64,000 nucleotides of DNA from Streptomyces kurssanovii (GCF_014649695.1 NZ_BMTN01000005.1:186001-250000), one strand, 5' to 3'; shown: positions 1 to 8,257, counted from the first letter of the stretch. Numbers and translations: made by a program. Notes: generated by a model from the sequence alone, not told the origin.

Positions 1-425
1 TGGGACTGGGCATGGCGGCGATGGCCGTGCCCGCCACCGCGCTTACGCTGCCGAGCTGGCACTGGGTGGTGTACGCCGTGGTGTTCGGAGCGGCGGCGGT
101 GCACGCGGTGCGGCCGGTCGGGAACGGCGGACGCCATCTCCACCATGCCGTCGGCTGCCTCGCGATGGTCTACATGGCTGCCGCGATGGCCGGCGCGGGC
201 GCTCACGGGGCGCACACGGCCGGCGGCGTCCCGCTCCTCACCGGCGTGCTTCTCCTCTACTTCGCCGGATACGTGCTGCGCTCCGGCCCCCGGCTCGTAC
301 CGCTCGCCCCGGTGGGCGGCGGCACGGTCCCGGTGGCGGACCCGGCCGGTTCGCGGCCCGAGTTGGTGCCTGCCTGCCGGGTCTCGATGGCGACGGCCAT
401 GCTGGTGATGCTGCTGGCCCTGTGA
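1..425 (+). CDS. DUF5134 membrane protein, 5' end outside window
   Basis: The reading frame is open from the left edge; residues Gly-Leu-Gly precede MAAMAVP, which is usually internal in DUF5134 proteins, so the true start lies to the left and only the C-terminal part is present. About 140 residues are visible with four hydrophobic segments, the last one running into the C-terminus. DUF5134 proteins are polytopic membrane proteins of actinomycetes with no known activity; they often sit beside an M56 peptidase gene, as here (116 bp downstream). The family assignment rests on overall pattern and context, not on a catalytic motif. Confidence 0.7.
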   Translation, partial: GLGMAAMAVPATALTLPSWHWVVYAVVFGAAAVHAVRPVGNGGRHLHHAVGCLAMVYMAAAMAGAGAHGAHTAGGVPLLTGVLLLYFAGYVLRSGPRLVPLAPVGGGTVPVADPAGSRPELVPACRVSMATAMLVMLLAL

Positions 426-482
426 CGGGCGCTGCCGTGCGGGCGGTGACCCGACCGGGCCGCCGCATCCCCGCCGTGGCGT

Positions 483-496
483 GCGTCACTTGACGC
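483..496. promoter_or_regulatory. Perfect 14-bp palindrome upstream of the M56 gene
   Basis: GCGTCA-CT-TGACGC is a perfect 6+2+6 inverted repeat ending 45 bp before the M56 start codon. It contains a TTGACG hexamer (490-495) that could serve as a -35 element, which would put a bound repressor over the promoter. M56 peptidase genes are often controlled by BlaI/MecI repressors, but no such gene lies next to this one and the site does not resemble the TACA-N2-TGTA BlaI consensus. The operator role is inferred from position and symmetry only. Confidence 0.35.
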
Positions 497-541
497 GCAC
501 GGGCATACCCGCAAGTAGCTCCGCGCTCATAGGCTGCCCCC

Positions 542-1477
542 ATGATGGTCTCGCTCGCGCTGCTGCTGCTCGGCGCACTGGCCGCCGTCGTCGCCCCGCG
601 CCTCGTGTCGCGTGCCGACTGGCCGGAGCGCGAGCCCGTCGTCGCCCTGTGGGTGTGGCAGTGCGTGGTCGGCGCCGTGCTGCTGTCGTTCGCCCTCTCC
701 ATGACGTTCAGCGCTGCCGCCGCCTGGCAGCTGGTGCGGGGCCACGTCTTCGCGTCCGCGCCGCACGGTGTGGCCGAGGCATACGCGCTCGGTGCGAACG
801 AGACATGGTCCGCCGCCCTCGCCGTGATCCTGGCATGCGGCGGTGTGTGGACCGGGGCCATGCTGGCGCGGGAGATCCACCGGGCGCACACCCGGCGCAA
901 GCGCCAGTGCGCCGAGCTGCTCGTGCGCTCCCCCTTGATGCCGGACGAGGTCCCCGGCAGTGAGCCCCTGGTCGTCCTGGAGGCCGAACGGCCGGACGCC
1001 TGGTGGCTGCCGGGCGCGGCGCCCCAGCTGGTCATCACCACCGCGGCGCTGCGACGGCTGAAGGGCCGCCAGCTAGACGCGGTACTGGCGCACGAGCAGG
1101 GCCACGCACGGGCCAGGCACGACTGGCTGCTGCACTGCTCGGCCGCGCTGGCCAACGGCTTTCCGCAGATCCCGGTCTTCGCCGCGTTCCGTGACGAGAT
1201 GCACCGGCTGGTCGAGCTGGCGGCCGACGACGTCGCCTCACGGCGCTTCGGCCGGCTGACGATCGCGCTGGCCCTGGTCGAACTGAACGAGGAACGCGGC
1301 GTGTTCGGCCCCTGCCCCACCCCGGGGGCGCAGCTGCCGCAGCGCGTGAACAGGCTGCTGACCCCGGTGCCCCGCCTCACTCCCGCCCGCCGGCTGCGGC
1401 TGACGGCGGCCGCCGCCCTGGTCCCCGTGGTTCCGCTGCTCGTGGCCTTCGTACCGGGACTGCGCGCGCTGGGATAG
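542..1477 (+). CDS. M56-family membrane metallopeptidase
   Basis: This 311-residue protein has hydrophobic segments near residues 3-20, 35-60, 90-110 and at the C-terminus (290-308). The zinc-peptidase motif HEQGH is at residues 184-188, followed by the ARHDW stretch common in Streptomyces M56 proteins, with a likely third zinc ligand in the ELAADD segment about 40 residues on. The catalytic part should sit between membrane helices. M56 includes BlaR1/MecR1 sensors, but this protein has no penicillin-binding sensor domain, so it is better seen as a small integral membrane protease of unknown substrate. The adjacent ATG-ATG start follows a short untranslated region carrying a palindrome. Confidence 0.8.
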   Translation: MMVSLALLLLGALAAVVAPRLVSRADWPEREPVVALWVWQCVVGAVLLSFALSMTFSAAAAWQLVRGHVFASAPHGVAEAYALGANETWSAALAVILACGGVWTGAMLAREIHRAHTRRKRQCAELLVRSPLMPDEVPGSEPLVVLEAERPDAWWLPGAAPQLVITTAALRRLKGRQLDAVLAHEQGHARARHDWLLHCSAALANGFPQIPVFAAFRDEMHRLVELAADDVASRRFGRLTIALALVELNEERGVFGPCPTPGAQLPQRVNRLLTPVPRLTPARRLRLTAAAALVPVVPLLVAFVPGLRALG

Positions 1478-1509
1478 CCGTACGGCCGCGAAGAAGACAG
1501 GATTTGTTC

Positions 1510-2238
1510 ATGTCTTCCCCCCGCCCCACGGACTCCGCTGCCCCCCACCGCGCCAAGGACACCCACCGCACCGCGCAGCCGGAACGGGCGCCCAGGGCGA
1601 GCGTCCTGTGCGTGCGCACCTGCGCGGTGACCGCCGCGCTGAGCGCCCTGCTGCTGGCGGCGGTCGCCGTCACCTGGTCACCGCTGATCTCCTTCGACCG
1701 GGCGGTGGTGGACGCGCTGCACACCTCCGCGGTCCAGGAGCCGACGTTCACGCACGTCAACCGCGTACTGTCCGACTGGGTGTGGGACCCGTGGACCATG
1801 CGGCTGCTGTCCGCCGCGGCGGCCGTGTGGCTGTGGCTGCGCGGGGAACGCCTCCTCGCGGTGTGGGTGGCGCTCGCCAGCGCCCTCGGGACGGGCCTCC
1901 AGCAGGGCATGAAGGCCCTCGTCGGACGGGAGCGGCCCCTCTGGCCCGACCCGGTCGACTCGGCGCACTACGCGGCGTTTCCGTCCGGGCACGCGATGAC
2001 CGCCGTGGTCACCTGCGGGCTGCTGCTCTGGCTCTGCAGGCGGCGGGGCATGGCCACCGGCGCCTGGATGTGGTGCGTCGCCGTCGCGGGCGTCTCCGTC
2101 GTCGGCGTCGGCTTCACCCGGCTCTATCTAGGGGTGCACTGGCCCTCCGACGTGGTCGGCGGCTGGCTCCTCGGGGCGTGCGTCGTCGCTCTCGCCGTGG
2201 CCTCCTACGGGCGGGTGGCCTTGTCCCGCGGTCACTGA
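1510..2238 (+). CDS. PAP2-family membrane phosphatase
   Basis: A 242-residue membrane phosphatase of the PAP2 (lipid phosphate/undecaprenyl pyrophosphate phosphatase) superfamily. The three signature blocks are complete: K-x6-RP as KALVGRERP (near residue 135), PSGH as PSGHAMTA (158-165) and SR-x5-H-x3-D as RLYLGVHWPSD (near 203). At least five hydrophobic helices surround them, so the active site should face the outer side of the membrane. The ATG at 1510 is preferred over an in-frame TTG six bases earlier because it has the better spacing from the purine-rich GAAGACAGGA. The substrate cannot be told from sequence. Confidence 0.85.
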   Translation: MSSPRPTDSAAPHRAKDTHRTAQPERAPRASVLCVRTCAVTAALSALLLAAVAVTWSPLISFDRAVVDALHTSAVQEPTFTHVNRVLSDWVWDPWTMRLLSAAAAVWLWLRGERLLAVWVALASALGTGLQQGMKALVGRERPLWPDPVDSAHYAAFPSGHAMTAVVTCGLLLWLCRRRGMATGAWMWCVAVAGVSVVGVGFTRLYLGVHWPSDVVGGWLLGACVVALAVASYGRVALSRGH

Positions 2239-2257
2239 GCGGCCGAGGATCCAGGGC

Positions 2258-2968
2258 ATGACGATCAGGACTGTTCTCTTCGACTTCTCCGGGACGCTCT
2301 TCCGCATCGAGTCGGCCCGCAGCTGGCTCCGCGCGGTGCTGCGGGACCACGGGGCCTCCCTGCCCGGGGAGGAACTCGACCGGTACGCCCGGCGGTTGGA
2401 GGCGGCCGGCGCGCTGCCGGGCGGCGCCCACCCGGAACGGATCCCCGGCCACCTGGCCGAGCTGTGGGCGGCGCGGGACACGGACATGGACCGGCACCGG
2501 GCGGCGTACACGGGGCTGGCCCGCGAGGTGCCCCTGCCGGACGAGGCCCTGTACGACGCCCTCTACGACCGTCATATGACGCCAGGGGCCTGGAGCCCCT
2601 ACCCGGACGCCGCCGAGGTGCTGCGCGGGCTGCGCGAGCGGGGCATCGGCGTCGGCGTGGTCAGCAACATCGGCTGGGACCTGCGTCCGGTCTTCAGGGC
2701 CCACGGCCTCGCGGAGCTGGTCGACACGTACACCCTGTCGTTCGAGCACGGCGTGCAGAAACCCGATGCCCGGCTGTTCCGGACGGCATGCGAGGGGCTC
2801 GGCGGCGATCCGCGGGAGGTGCTGATGGTGGGCGACGACCGCCGCGCTGACGGCGGTGCCGCGGAGCTGGGCTGTGCGGTCCACTTCGTGGACCACCTAC
2901 CGGTGGACGAACGGCCCGGGGGGCTGCTTCCGGTGCTCCGACTCGTCGACCGACGGCCCGCGCCGTAG
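2258..2968 (+). CDS. HAD-superfamily hydrolase
   Basis: 236 residues with all HAD motifs: motif I as FDFSGTLF (nucleophile Asp near residue 9, with Ser in place of the usual Asp two residues later; that position normally holds the general acid), motif II as VVSN, motif III as the Lys of QKPDARLF, and motif IV as MVGDD. The cap is an inserted helical domain after motif I, as in subfamily IA. The Asp-to-Ser change at the +2 position (DFSGT rather than D-x-DGT) occurs in some actinomycete HAD proteins and may alter phosphatase efficiency. It lies 19 bp behind the PAP2 gene and ends before a strong hairpin, so the two probably share a transcript. Confidence 0.8.
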   Translation: MTIRTVLFDFSGTLFRIESARSWLRAVLRDHGASLPGEELDRYARRLEAAGALPGGAHPERIPGHLAELWAARDTDMDRHRAAYTGLAREVPLPDEALYDALYDRHMTPGAWSPYPDAAEVLRGLRERGIGVGVVSNIGWDLRPVFRAHGLAELVDTYTLSFEHGVQKPDARLFRTACEGLGGDPREVLMVGDDRRADGGAAELGCAVHFVDHLPVDERPGGLLPVLRLVDRRPAP

Positions 2969-2992
2969 GAGACTGGAAACAGAACAAAGCCA

Positions 2993-3029
2993 CCCGAACC
3001 GGACGATCCCCCGCGTCGCCCGGTTCGGG
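2993..3029 (+). terminator. 10-bp-stem hairpin after the HAD gene
   Basis: CCCGAACCGG (2993-3002) pairs perfectly with CCGGTTCGGG (3020-3029) around a 17-base loop, 24 bp after the HAD stop codon. There is no T tract, which is normal for Streptomyces hairpin terminators. Confidence 0.55.
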
Positions 3030-3082
3030 CAGCACCACCCGCCGGCCCCGGCCCCGAGGGCCGGACGACGGGACGCGCTGAG

Positions 3083-3100
3083 TATATTGGCTGTGAGCCA
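3083..3100 (+). promoter_or_regulatory. -10 element with overlapping TetR-type operator
   Basis: TATATT (3083-3088) is a good -10 hexamer in otherwise G+C-rich DNA. It runs directly into TGGCT-GTG-AGCCA (3088-3100), a perfect 5+3+5 inverted repeat that would cover the transcription start about 25 bp before the TetR start codon. The layout is what one expects for autorepression by the downstream TetR protein. No convincing -35 is visible. Confidence 0.5.
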
Positions 3101-3119
3101 GTCAACGCAGGAGCCAAGC

Positions 3120-3773
3120 ATGTCCCCGCGAAGCGCATCGGTCAATGAAGAGCTTCGTCGACGTTCTCGCCAGCGGCTTCTGCAGGCGGCGGTGGAGCTG
3201 GTCGACGAGCGCGGTTACGAGGCCACGACCCTCGGCGACATCGCCGACCGGGCCGGTTCCGCCCGGGGTCTCGTCTCGTACTACTTCCCGGGCAAACGGC
3301 AGCTGCTGCAGTCGGCGGTGCACCGGCTGATGCACCTCACGCTCGAGGCGGCGCTGGAGAGGGAACCGCGCACCGACGACGGCCGCGAGCGGCTGGCCAG
3401 GGCCATCGACGCGATCCTCGGTATCGCGACCGAGCACCCCGTGCTGATGCGCACACACATGGCGGGACTCCTGCAGGCCGACGGCTTCGTCCAGTGCCCG
3501 GAGCAGCAGCGGCTCGCCGCCCTGCTGCGGGACACGGTTCAGCGCTACGGATCACGGGACGTCGACACGGACTATCCCCTGCTGCGCGGGCTGCTGATGG
3601 GGGCGGTCTTCGCCCTGCTGCTGCCCGGCGTACCGATGCCCCGCGCGCGGCTGCGCGCGGAGCTGTTCCAGCGGTACGGGCTGGACTGGGAACTGGGTGC
3701 CCCGCCGGACGGTCTCCCGCCCGGCGGAGCACCGAATCACATCGCGGATCAGTCGTCGAAGTCGTCGAAGTAG
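3120..3773 (+). CDS. TetR/AcrR-family transcriptional regulator
   Basis: 217-residue regulator. The N-terminal helix-turn-helix reads ATTLGDIADRAGSARGLVSY followed by YFPGKRQLLQ, the classic TetR recognition region with Tyr-Phe ending helix 3. The rest is a helical ligand-binding domain. The ATG at 3120 is chosen because GCAGGAG lies just upstream and the conserved N-terminus starts there; a longer frame upstream would overlap the HAD gene. A palindrome over the putative promoter suggests autoregulation. The C-terminus (SSKSSK) overlaps the 3' end of the convergent LVIVD gene by 25 bp. Confidence 0.85.
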   Translation: MSPRSASVNEELRRRSRQRLLQAAVELVDERGYEATTLGDIADRAGSARGLVSYYFPGKRQLLQSAVHRLMHLTLEAALEREPRTDDGRERLARAIDAILGIATEHPVLMRTHMAGLLQADGFVQCPEQQRLAALLRDTVQRYGSRDVDTDYPLLRGLLMGAVFALLLPGVPMPRARLRAELFQRYGLDWELGAPPDGLPPGGAPNHIADQSSKSSK

Positions 3774-5260
3774 TCCGGCTGCGTCTGCACGTTGAGCTCG
3801 TGCATCCGCACCTTCGCGCCGGCGTCGGTGCGCCGGTCGCTGATCTTCAGGACGTCGAAGCCCTTGGCCATGTCGTTGGAGTAGATGTAGCCGTTGTAGT
3901 AGTACGCGGACCAGGAACCGCCACCGGACAGCCTGTCGGTGGTCAGCGGGCCGCGCTCGAAGTAGGCGATCTCCTTCGGCTTCGAGGAGTCGGTGAAGTC
4001 CCACACGGAGACGCCGCCCTGGTACCAGGCCTGGACCATGATGTCGCGGCCCTTGACCGGGATCAGGGAGCCGTTGTGGGCCACGCAGTTCTCGGTCGCG
4101 GCCTGGTGGCGCGGGATCTTGAAGTAGCTGCGGAAGACCAGCTTGCGCTTGTCGCCCTTGCCCGCGATGTCGTAGATGCCGTCCGCGCCGCGGTTCGGGC
4201 CGATCTCGGCGTTGCAGGTGGCGGCGCCGCCGCCGCCGAGCTCGTCGGTGAAGACGACCTTGTTCGCCTTCTGGTTGAAGCTGGCGGAGTGCCAGAACGC
4301 GAAGTTGACGTTGTCCTGGACCCGGTCGATGACGCGCGGGTGCTCCGGGTCCTCGATGTCGAACAGGATGCCGTCACCCATGCAGGCGCCGGCGGCCAGG
4401 TCCTTGGAGGGCAGCACGGTGATGTCGTGGCAGCCCGTGGTCTTGGAGACGCCCGGGTTGGTGGGTGCGCCCGGGTTGCCGCCGCCGTCGGGACCCTCGC
4501 CCGGGAAGAGCACCGGGAAGTTCACGATCGCCGACTTCTCCGGGGCCTTGCGCGGCACCTTGATGACGGAGATCCCGTCGTGCGGGGGCTGGCAGTCGGG
4601 GAACGCGGCGTTCGGCGAGTACGAGGAGACGTACACGTAGACGTTCCTGCGCTCGGGCACCAGCGTGTGGGTGTGCGAACCGCACGCCGTCTCGACCGCG
4701 GCGACGTACTTCGGGTTCTTCTTGTCGCTGATGTCGAAGATCTTCATGCCCTCCCAGGACGACTTCTCGGTCGCCGGCTGGGACGTGCTGTTGCAGGAGT
4801 TGTCGCTCCGCGAGGAGTCGGTGGACAGGAACAGCAGGTCGCCGGAGACGGTGATGTCGTTCTGCGATCCCGGACACAGGACCTGCGAAACGGTCTTCGG
4901 ACGCTCAGGGTCGCTGATGTCGTAGATGACGAAGCCGTCGTAGTTGCCGGCGAACGCGTACCTGCCCTGGAAGGCCAGGTCCGAGTTGGTGCCGGTGAGC
5001 GCGGCCTTGGGGATGTTCGTCACGTGCTCGATGTTGTCGCTGTGGACGACCTCGTCCACGCCGGGTATCTCGCCGTCGCGGATCGCCGACCTGGTCTCCG
5101 CCGACTCGCTCGCCGAGATGCTCTCGCGGACGGTGGCGTCTCCCGGATCGGGAACCGCCGCCGCCGGGCCCGCCGCCAGCATGGTGGCGAGCAGTCCGGC
5201 CGCCGCCGCGGCAACACCCAGTCGTCTGCGTCGCACTCGGGTGGTGTGCAACAGGATCAC
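3749..5260 (-). CDS. Secreted LVIVD-repeat (beta-propeller-like) protein
   Basis: 503 residues starting at GTG 5260, placed by GGGGAGGA five bases upstream. An Arg-rich n-region (RVRRRR) and a hydrophobic stretch ending in AGPAAA give a clear signal peptide of about 32 residues. The mature part carries repeated blocks of the LVIVD type: FVIYDISDPERPK, MKIFDISDKKNPK, ILFDIEDPEHPR, VSVWDFTDSSKPK, each a blade-forming strand followed by a D-P/K-P turn. Several Cys and a CGSHTHT segment suggest disulfides and perhaps metal binding. The function is unknown; it is likely extracellular. It is transcribed divergently from the DUF305 lipoprotein gene. The C-terminus is very acidic (DDFDD). Confidence 0.8.
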   Translation of the reverse strand: MILLHTTRVRRRRLGVAAAAAGLLATMLAAGPAAAVPDPGDATVRESISASESAETRSAIRDGEIPGVDEVVHSDNIEHVTNIPKAALTGTNSDLAFQGRYAFAGNYDGFVIYDISDPERPKTVSQVLCPGSQNDITVSGDLLFLSTDSSRSDNSCNSTSQPATEKSSWEGMKIFDISDKKNPKYVAAVETACGSHTHTLVPERRNVYVYVSSYSPNAAFPDCQPPHDGISVIKVPRKAPEKSAIVNFPVLFPGEGPDGGGNPGAPTNPGVSKTTGCHDITVLPSKDLAAGACMGDGILFDIEDPEHPRVIDRVQDNVNFAFWHSASFNQKANKVVFTDELGGGGAATCNAEIGPNRGADGIYDIAGKGDKRKLVFRSYFKIPRHQAATENCVAHNGSLIPVKGRDIMVQAWYQGGVSVWDFTDSSKPKEIAYFERGPLTTDRLSGGGSWSAYYYNGYIYSNDMAKGFDVLKISDRRTDAGAKVRMHELNVQTQPDYFDDFDD

Positions 5261-5441
5261 TGCGGTCCTCCCCTGGTATCCGTTCGTGGTTGAACGGTTC
5301 ACGGACCCCGGCAGTATCTTCCCTAGCATGCACATCTCAACAGATGGCAACACGGACGTAATCAAGGTTTCTGACCGGTGACACGTGCGCAGTAAGTGAA
5401 GGCGGCCGTCCAAAGAGGCCCGAGTTCCCAGGAGGTCACCC

Positions 5442-6107
5442 GTGCTGAACCGCCCCCGTACCGCGCGTCCGCGCAGATCGGCCGTGGCCGTGGCGGTCGC
5501 CGTGGCCGTACTGGCCCTGGGCGCCTGCGAGTCGGAGTCCGACGGCCCGAAAAAGGTGGCGGGCGACGGCGGACCCTCGGTGGTGGCGCCGGGGAAGCCC
5601 GGAGAGCCGGCCAAGACGCTCTCCGCGGAGGAGGCCGCCGCCGCACTGCCCGACGACAGCCCCAACTCCGCCGACTTCGGCTATGCGCAGATGATGATCG
5701 AACACCATGAGCAGGCGCTGCGGATGACGGCGCTCGCTCCGCAGCGGGCCGAGTCGGCGCAGGTGAAGCGGCTCGCGGAGCGGATATCCGCGGCCCAGAA
5801 GCCCGAGATCGACGCGATGCGCGGCTGGCTCACGAACAATGGCGGCCCCAAGAAGGACGGCGCGCACGGGCACGACCACGGGGCGATGCCCGGGATGGCG
5901 ACGCAAGCCCAGTTGAAGCAGCTGCGCGAGTCCGACGGCAGCGCCTTCGACGAGCTCTTCCTGAAACTCATGATCACCCACCATCAGGGCGCTGTGACGA
6001 TGGCCGCCGAGGTGCTGTCCGACGGGAACAACGTCCTGGTCGAGGAGATGGCCAACGACGTGATCGCGCAGCAGACCGCCGAGATCGGCCGGATGAAGAA
6101 CATGTGA
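5442..6107 (+). CDS. DUF305 lipoprotein
   Basis: 221-residue lipoprotein. GTG 5442 lies five bases after AGGAGGT. After RPRRSA comes a hydrophobic stretch ending in the lipobox LALGAC (Cys near residue 28), so the protein should be anchored to the outer face of the membrane. DUF305 is a ferritin-like four-helix fold; two His-rich helices are visible, MMIEHHEQALRM and LMITHHQGAVTM, with a HGHDHG loop between them that could bind metal such as copper. It is followed by a strong hairpin, so it is probably monocistronic. Divergent pairing with the LVIVD gene suggests a shared regulatory region (5261-5441). Confidence 0.85.
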   Translation: MLNRPRTARPRRSAVAVAVAVAVLALGACESESDGPKKVAGDGGPSVVAPGKPGEPAKTLSAEEAAAALPDDSPNSADFGYAQMMIEHHEQALRMTALAPQRAESAQVKRLAERISAAQKPEIDAMRGWLTNNGGPKKDGAHGHDHGAMPGMATQAQLKQLRESDGSAFDELFLKLMITHHQGAVTMAAEVLSDGNNVLVEEMANDVIAQQTAEIGRMKNM

Positions 6108-6113
6108 CACGGC

Positions 6114-6155
6114 CCCGGGCCCGCCTCTCCGCCGCGGCGGAGAGGCGGGCCCGGG
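6114..6155 (+). terminator. Perfect 20-bp-stem hairpin terminator
   Basis: Bases 6114-6133 pair with 6136-6155 without a mismatch around a 2-base loop, starting seven bases after the DUF305 stop codon. Without a T tract it is a typical strong actinomycete terminator and separates DUF305 from the reductase gene. Confidence 0.8.
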
Positions 6156-6262
6156 CGGACCGTGCGCCCTCACGGCGCGCCGGGAAGGACGCGGGGCGCA
6201 AGCCTCCCCAGGGACGCGCTCCGGTGCGATGCTGGAGATCCCCCTGCGGGAAGGAGCGCCAC

Positions 6263-7627
6263 GTGCTTCGCGTCGCCGTCGTCGGATCGGGTCCCAGCGG
6301 GGTCTACACCGCGCAGGCCCTCGTCGGCCAGACCGCTGTGCCCGATGTCCGGGTGCACATCCTGGACCGCCTCCCCTGCCCGTACGGGCTCGTGCGCTAC
6401 GGCGTGGCTCCCGACCACGAAAAGATCAAGTCGCTGCAGAACAGCCTGCGGGCGGTCCTCGAGGACGACCGGATCGATTTCCTGGGGAACGTCGAGGTCG
6501 GCAGGGCGGGCCTCGGCCCGGCGGAACTGCTGGAGCTCTACCACGCGGTCGTGTACTGCGTGGGCGCGGCCAGGGACCGCAAGCTCGGGATCCCGGGCGA
6601 GGACCTGCCGGGCAGCCACTCGGCCACCGACTTCGTCTCCTGGTACAGCGCCCACCCCGACGCGGCCCCGGACGCCTTCGCCCTCGGGGCGCGGGCAGCG
6701 GTCGTCATCGGCGTGGGCAATGTGGCGGTCGACGTGGCACGCATCCTCGCCCGGGGCGCGGACGAACTGCGCGGGACGGACGTCCCGGAGCGGGCGCTGG
6801 CGGCACTGGCGGCCAGCCAGGTGCGCGACGTCCACATGGTGGGCAGGCGCGGCCCGTCGGGCGCCAAGTTCACCACCAAGGAGCTGCGGGAGCTGGGCGC
6901 GCTGCCCTCGGCGGACGTCCTGGTGGACTCCGCGGATCTCGCGCTGGAGACGGCGTACGCGGATCCGGCCGCCGTGCCCGCGATCGTGCGGCGCAACCTC
7001 ACCGTCGTACGGGAGTGGGCCGCCAGGCCGCCGCAGGGCCGGCCGCGCCGCATCCACGTGCGGTTCTTCCTGCGGCCGGTGGAACTGCTGGAACGTGACG
7101 GACGGGTGGGCGGTGTCCGCTTCGAGCGGACCGAGCCGGACGGCACGGGCGGCGTGCGCGGGACCGGCGCGTACCAGGACATCGAGGCACAGTTGGTGCT
7201 GCGCGCGGTGGGCTACCGGGGCGTGCCGACGGAGGGGCTGCCGTTCGACGCCGATCGCGGAGTGGTGCCGAACGCCGCGGGACGGGTGCTGCGCGACGGC
7301 CGCTTCTCGCCCGGCGAGTACGTGGCGGGATGGATCAAGCGCGGACCCAACGGCGTGATCGGCACCAACCGCCCGTGCGCGAAGGAGACCGTCAACTCCC
7401 TGCTCGAGGACGCGGCGGCGCTGGTGGGACGGCCGGTCGTCGCGGATCCGGAAGCCGGGCTCCGGGCCCTGGGGCAACAGCCGGTGCGGTGGCGCGGGTG
7501 GCTGGCGATCGAGGAGGCGGAAGCGGCGCTGGGACGCGCTCTGGGCAGGCCGCCGGTCAAGATCCCGGACTGGGCGGGGCTGCTCGGGGCGGCGCGAGGC
7601 GCCGGCTCCGGCGAGGGCGGGCGCTGA
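6263..7627 (+). CDS. FprA-like NADPH:ferredoxin (adrenodoxin-type) reductase
   Basis: 454 residues. GTG 6263 is chosen because GAAGGAG lies seven bases upstream and translation then starts at LRVAVVGSGPSG, the FAD Rossmann motif at the very N-terminus as in the family. Other signatures are CPYGLVRYGVAPDH, the NADP-binding GVGNVAVDVARIL (near residue 152), the Arg pair in VGRRGPSGAKFT, and the C-terminal GWIKRGPNGVIGTNRPCAKE that closes on FAD. Such flavoenzymes pass electrons from NADPH to ferredoxins that serve cytochromes P450 and other oxygenases. No ferredoxin or P450 gene is adjacent. A relative with an N-terminal ferredoxin domain lies at 43925-45574. Confidence 0.88.
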   Translation: MLRVAVVGSGPSGVYTAQALVGQTAVPDVRVHILDRLPCPYGLVRYGVAPDHEKIKSLQNSLRAVLEDDRIDFLGNVEVGRAGLGPAELLELYHAVVYCVGAARDRKLGIPGEDLPGSHSATDFVSWYSAHPDAAPDAFALGARAAVVIGVGNVAVDVARILARGADELRGTDVPERALAALAASQVRDVHMVGRRGPSGAKFTTKELRELGALPSADVLVDSADLALETAYADPAAVPAIVRRNLTVVREWAARPPQGRPRRIHVRFFLRPVELLERDGRVGGVRFERTEPDGTGGVRGTGAYQDIEAQLVLRAVGYRGVPTEGLPFDADRGVVPNAAGRVLRDGRFSPGEYVAGWIKRGPNGVIGTNRPCAKETVNSLLEDAAALVGRPVVADPEAGLRALGQQPVRWRGWLAIEEAEAALGRALGRPPVKIPDWAGLLGAARGAGSGEGGR

Positions 7628-7668
7628 CGGCTGTCGCCAGGGCGTCCAGGGCCTTCGACGGCGCCCAG

Positions 7669-7690
7669 GGCACCGGTCCCGTCCGGTGCC
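7669..7690. terminator. Bidirectional hairpin between convergent genes
   Basis: GGCACCGG (7669-7676) and CCGGTGCC (7683-7690) form a perfect 8-bp stem with loop TCCCGT, placed between the 3' ends of the reductase gene and the convergent ArsR gene, so it may end both transcripts. Confidence 0.6.
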
Positions 7691-7703
7691 TCGCGCAGGC
7701 GGG

Positions 7704-8084
7704 TCAGGCGTGGGCGAGGCGGCGGTCCTGGGCCTCCGCCGCCTCGAGCACCCGGTCGAGCAAGCCCGGGAACAGCGCTTCGAGGTCGTCCCGCCGCAGG
7801 CCGTTCATCTTCGCCGTGCCCTGATAGGTCTGGCGGATCACGCCGTTCTCGCGCAGCACGCGGAAGTGGTGGGTGGTCGTCGACTTGGTGACCGGCAGCT
7901 CGATGTCGGAACAGGTCAGGTCGGCCTCGCCGGCCGCGAGTTCACGCACGACACGCAGTCGCATCGGGTCGGCGAGGGCATGGAGCACGTTCTCCAGCCG
8001 GATCTCGTCGCGGCCGGGGTGGGCGAGCACTCGGGGGCTGGTCACGGTGGTCACGACGGCTCCGCTTCGTCCGGGGAGGTCCAT
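7704..8084 (-). CDS. ArsR-family (winged helix) repressor
   Basis: 126 residues with a winged helix-turn-helix: NVLHALADPMRLRVVRELAA, then DIELPVTKSTTTHHFRVLRE as the recognition helix and GTAKMNGLRRDDL as the wing. There is no CxC metal site of the ArsR/SmtB type, so it probably senses a non-metal signal. A start at ATG 8084 is given; GTG at 8054, with GGAG five bases ahead, is an attractive alternative giving a 116-residue protein. It is divergent from an Old Yellow Enzyme gene, and the 173-bp gap contains repeated CGTAGTTCGA-like sites, so it most likely represses itself and the flavoenzyme. Confidence 0.82.
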   Translation of the reverse strand: MDLPGRSGAVVTTVTSPRVLAHPGRDEIRLENVLHALADPMRLRVVRELAAGEADLTCSDIELPVTKSTTTHHFRVLRENGVIRQTYQGTAKMNGLRRDDLEALFPGLLDRVLEAAEAQDRRLAHA

Positions 8085-8096
8085 GGTACGAGGCCC

Positions 8097-8220
8097 TTCG
8101 TAGTTCGACGCCTCTCATGGTTCCCCTCTCGGGCCGGGTTCCCGCTCGGCATTCGGCGACTCTCGTAGTTCGATATCCCTCGTAGTTTGACTTCCATCGT
8201 ACTACGGTGTCTATCGTACG
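8097..8220. promoter_or_regulatory. Repeated operator-like sites and divergent promoter (ArsR/OYE)
   Basis: CGTAGTTCGA occurs at 8099-8108 and 8164-8173, CGTAGTTTGA at 8181-8190, the inverted relative TCGTACTACG at 8197-8206 and the palindrome TCGTACGA at 8214-8221. A rightward promoter fits here: TTGACT (8187-8192) with a -10 around 8209-8217 (GTCTAT or TATCGT). Several copies on both sides of the promoter suit binding of the neighbouring ArsR protein. The repeats are read directly; the binding protein is inferred. Confidence 0.55.
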
Positions 8221-8257
8221 AGCAGTACACCGGTCCCTCTCCCGAACGGAGCCCGCC

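Noticed and set aside
3494-5293. 599-codon plus-strand frame opposite the LVIVD gene
   Set aside because: It is the antisense shadow of a gene with clear signal peptide and repeats; its translation is low-complexity Val/Gly/Arg without family resemblance.
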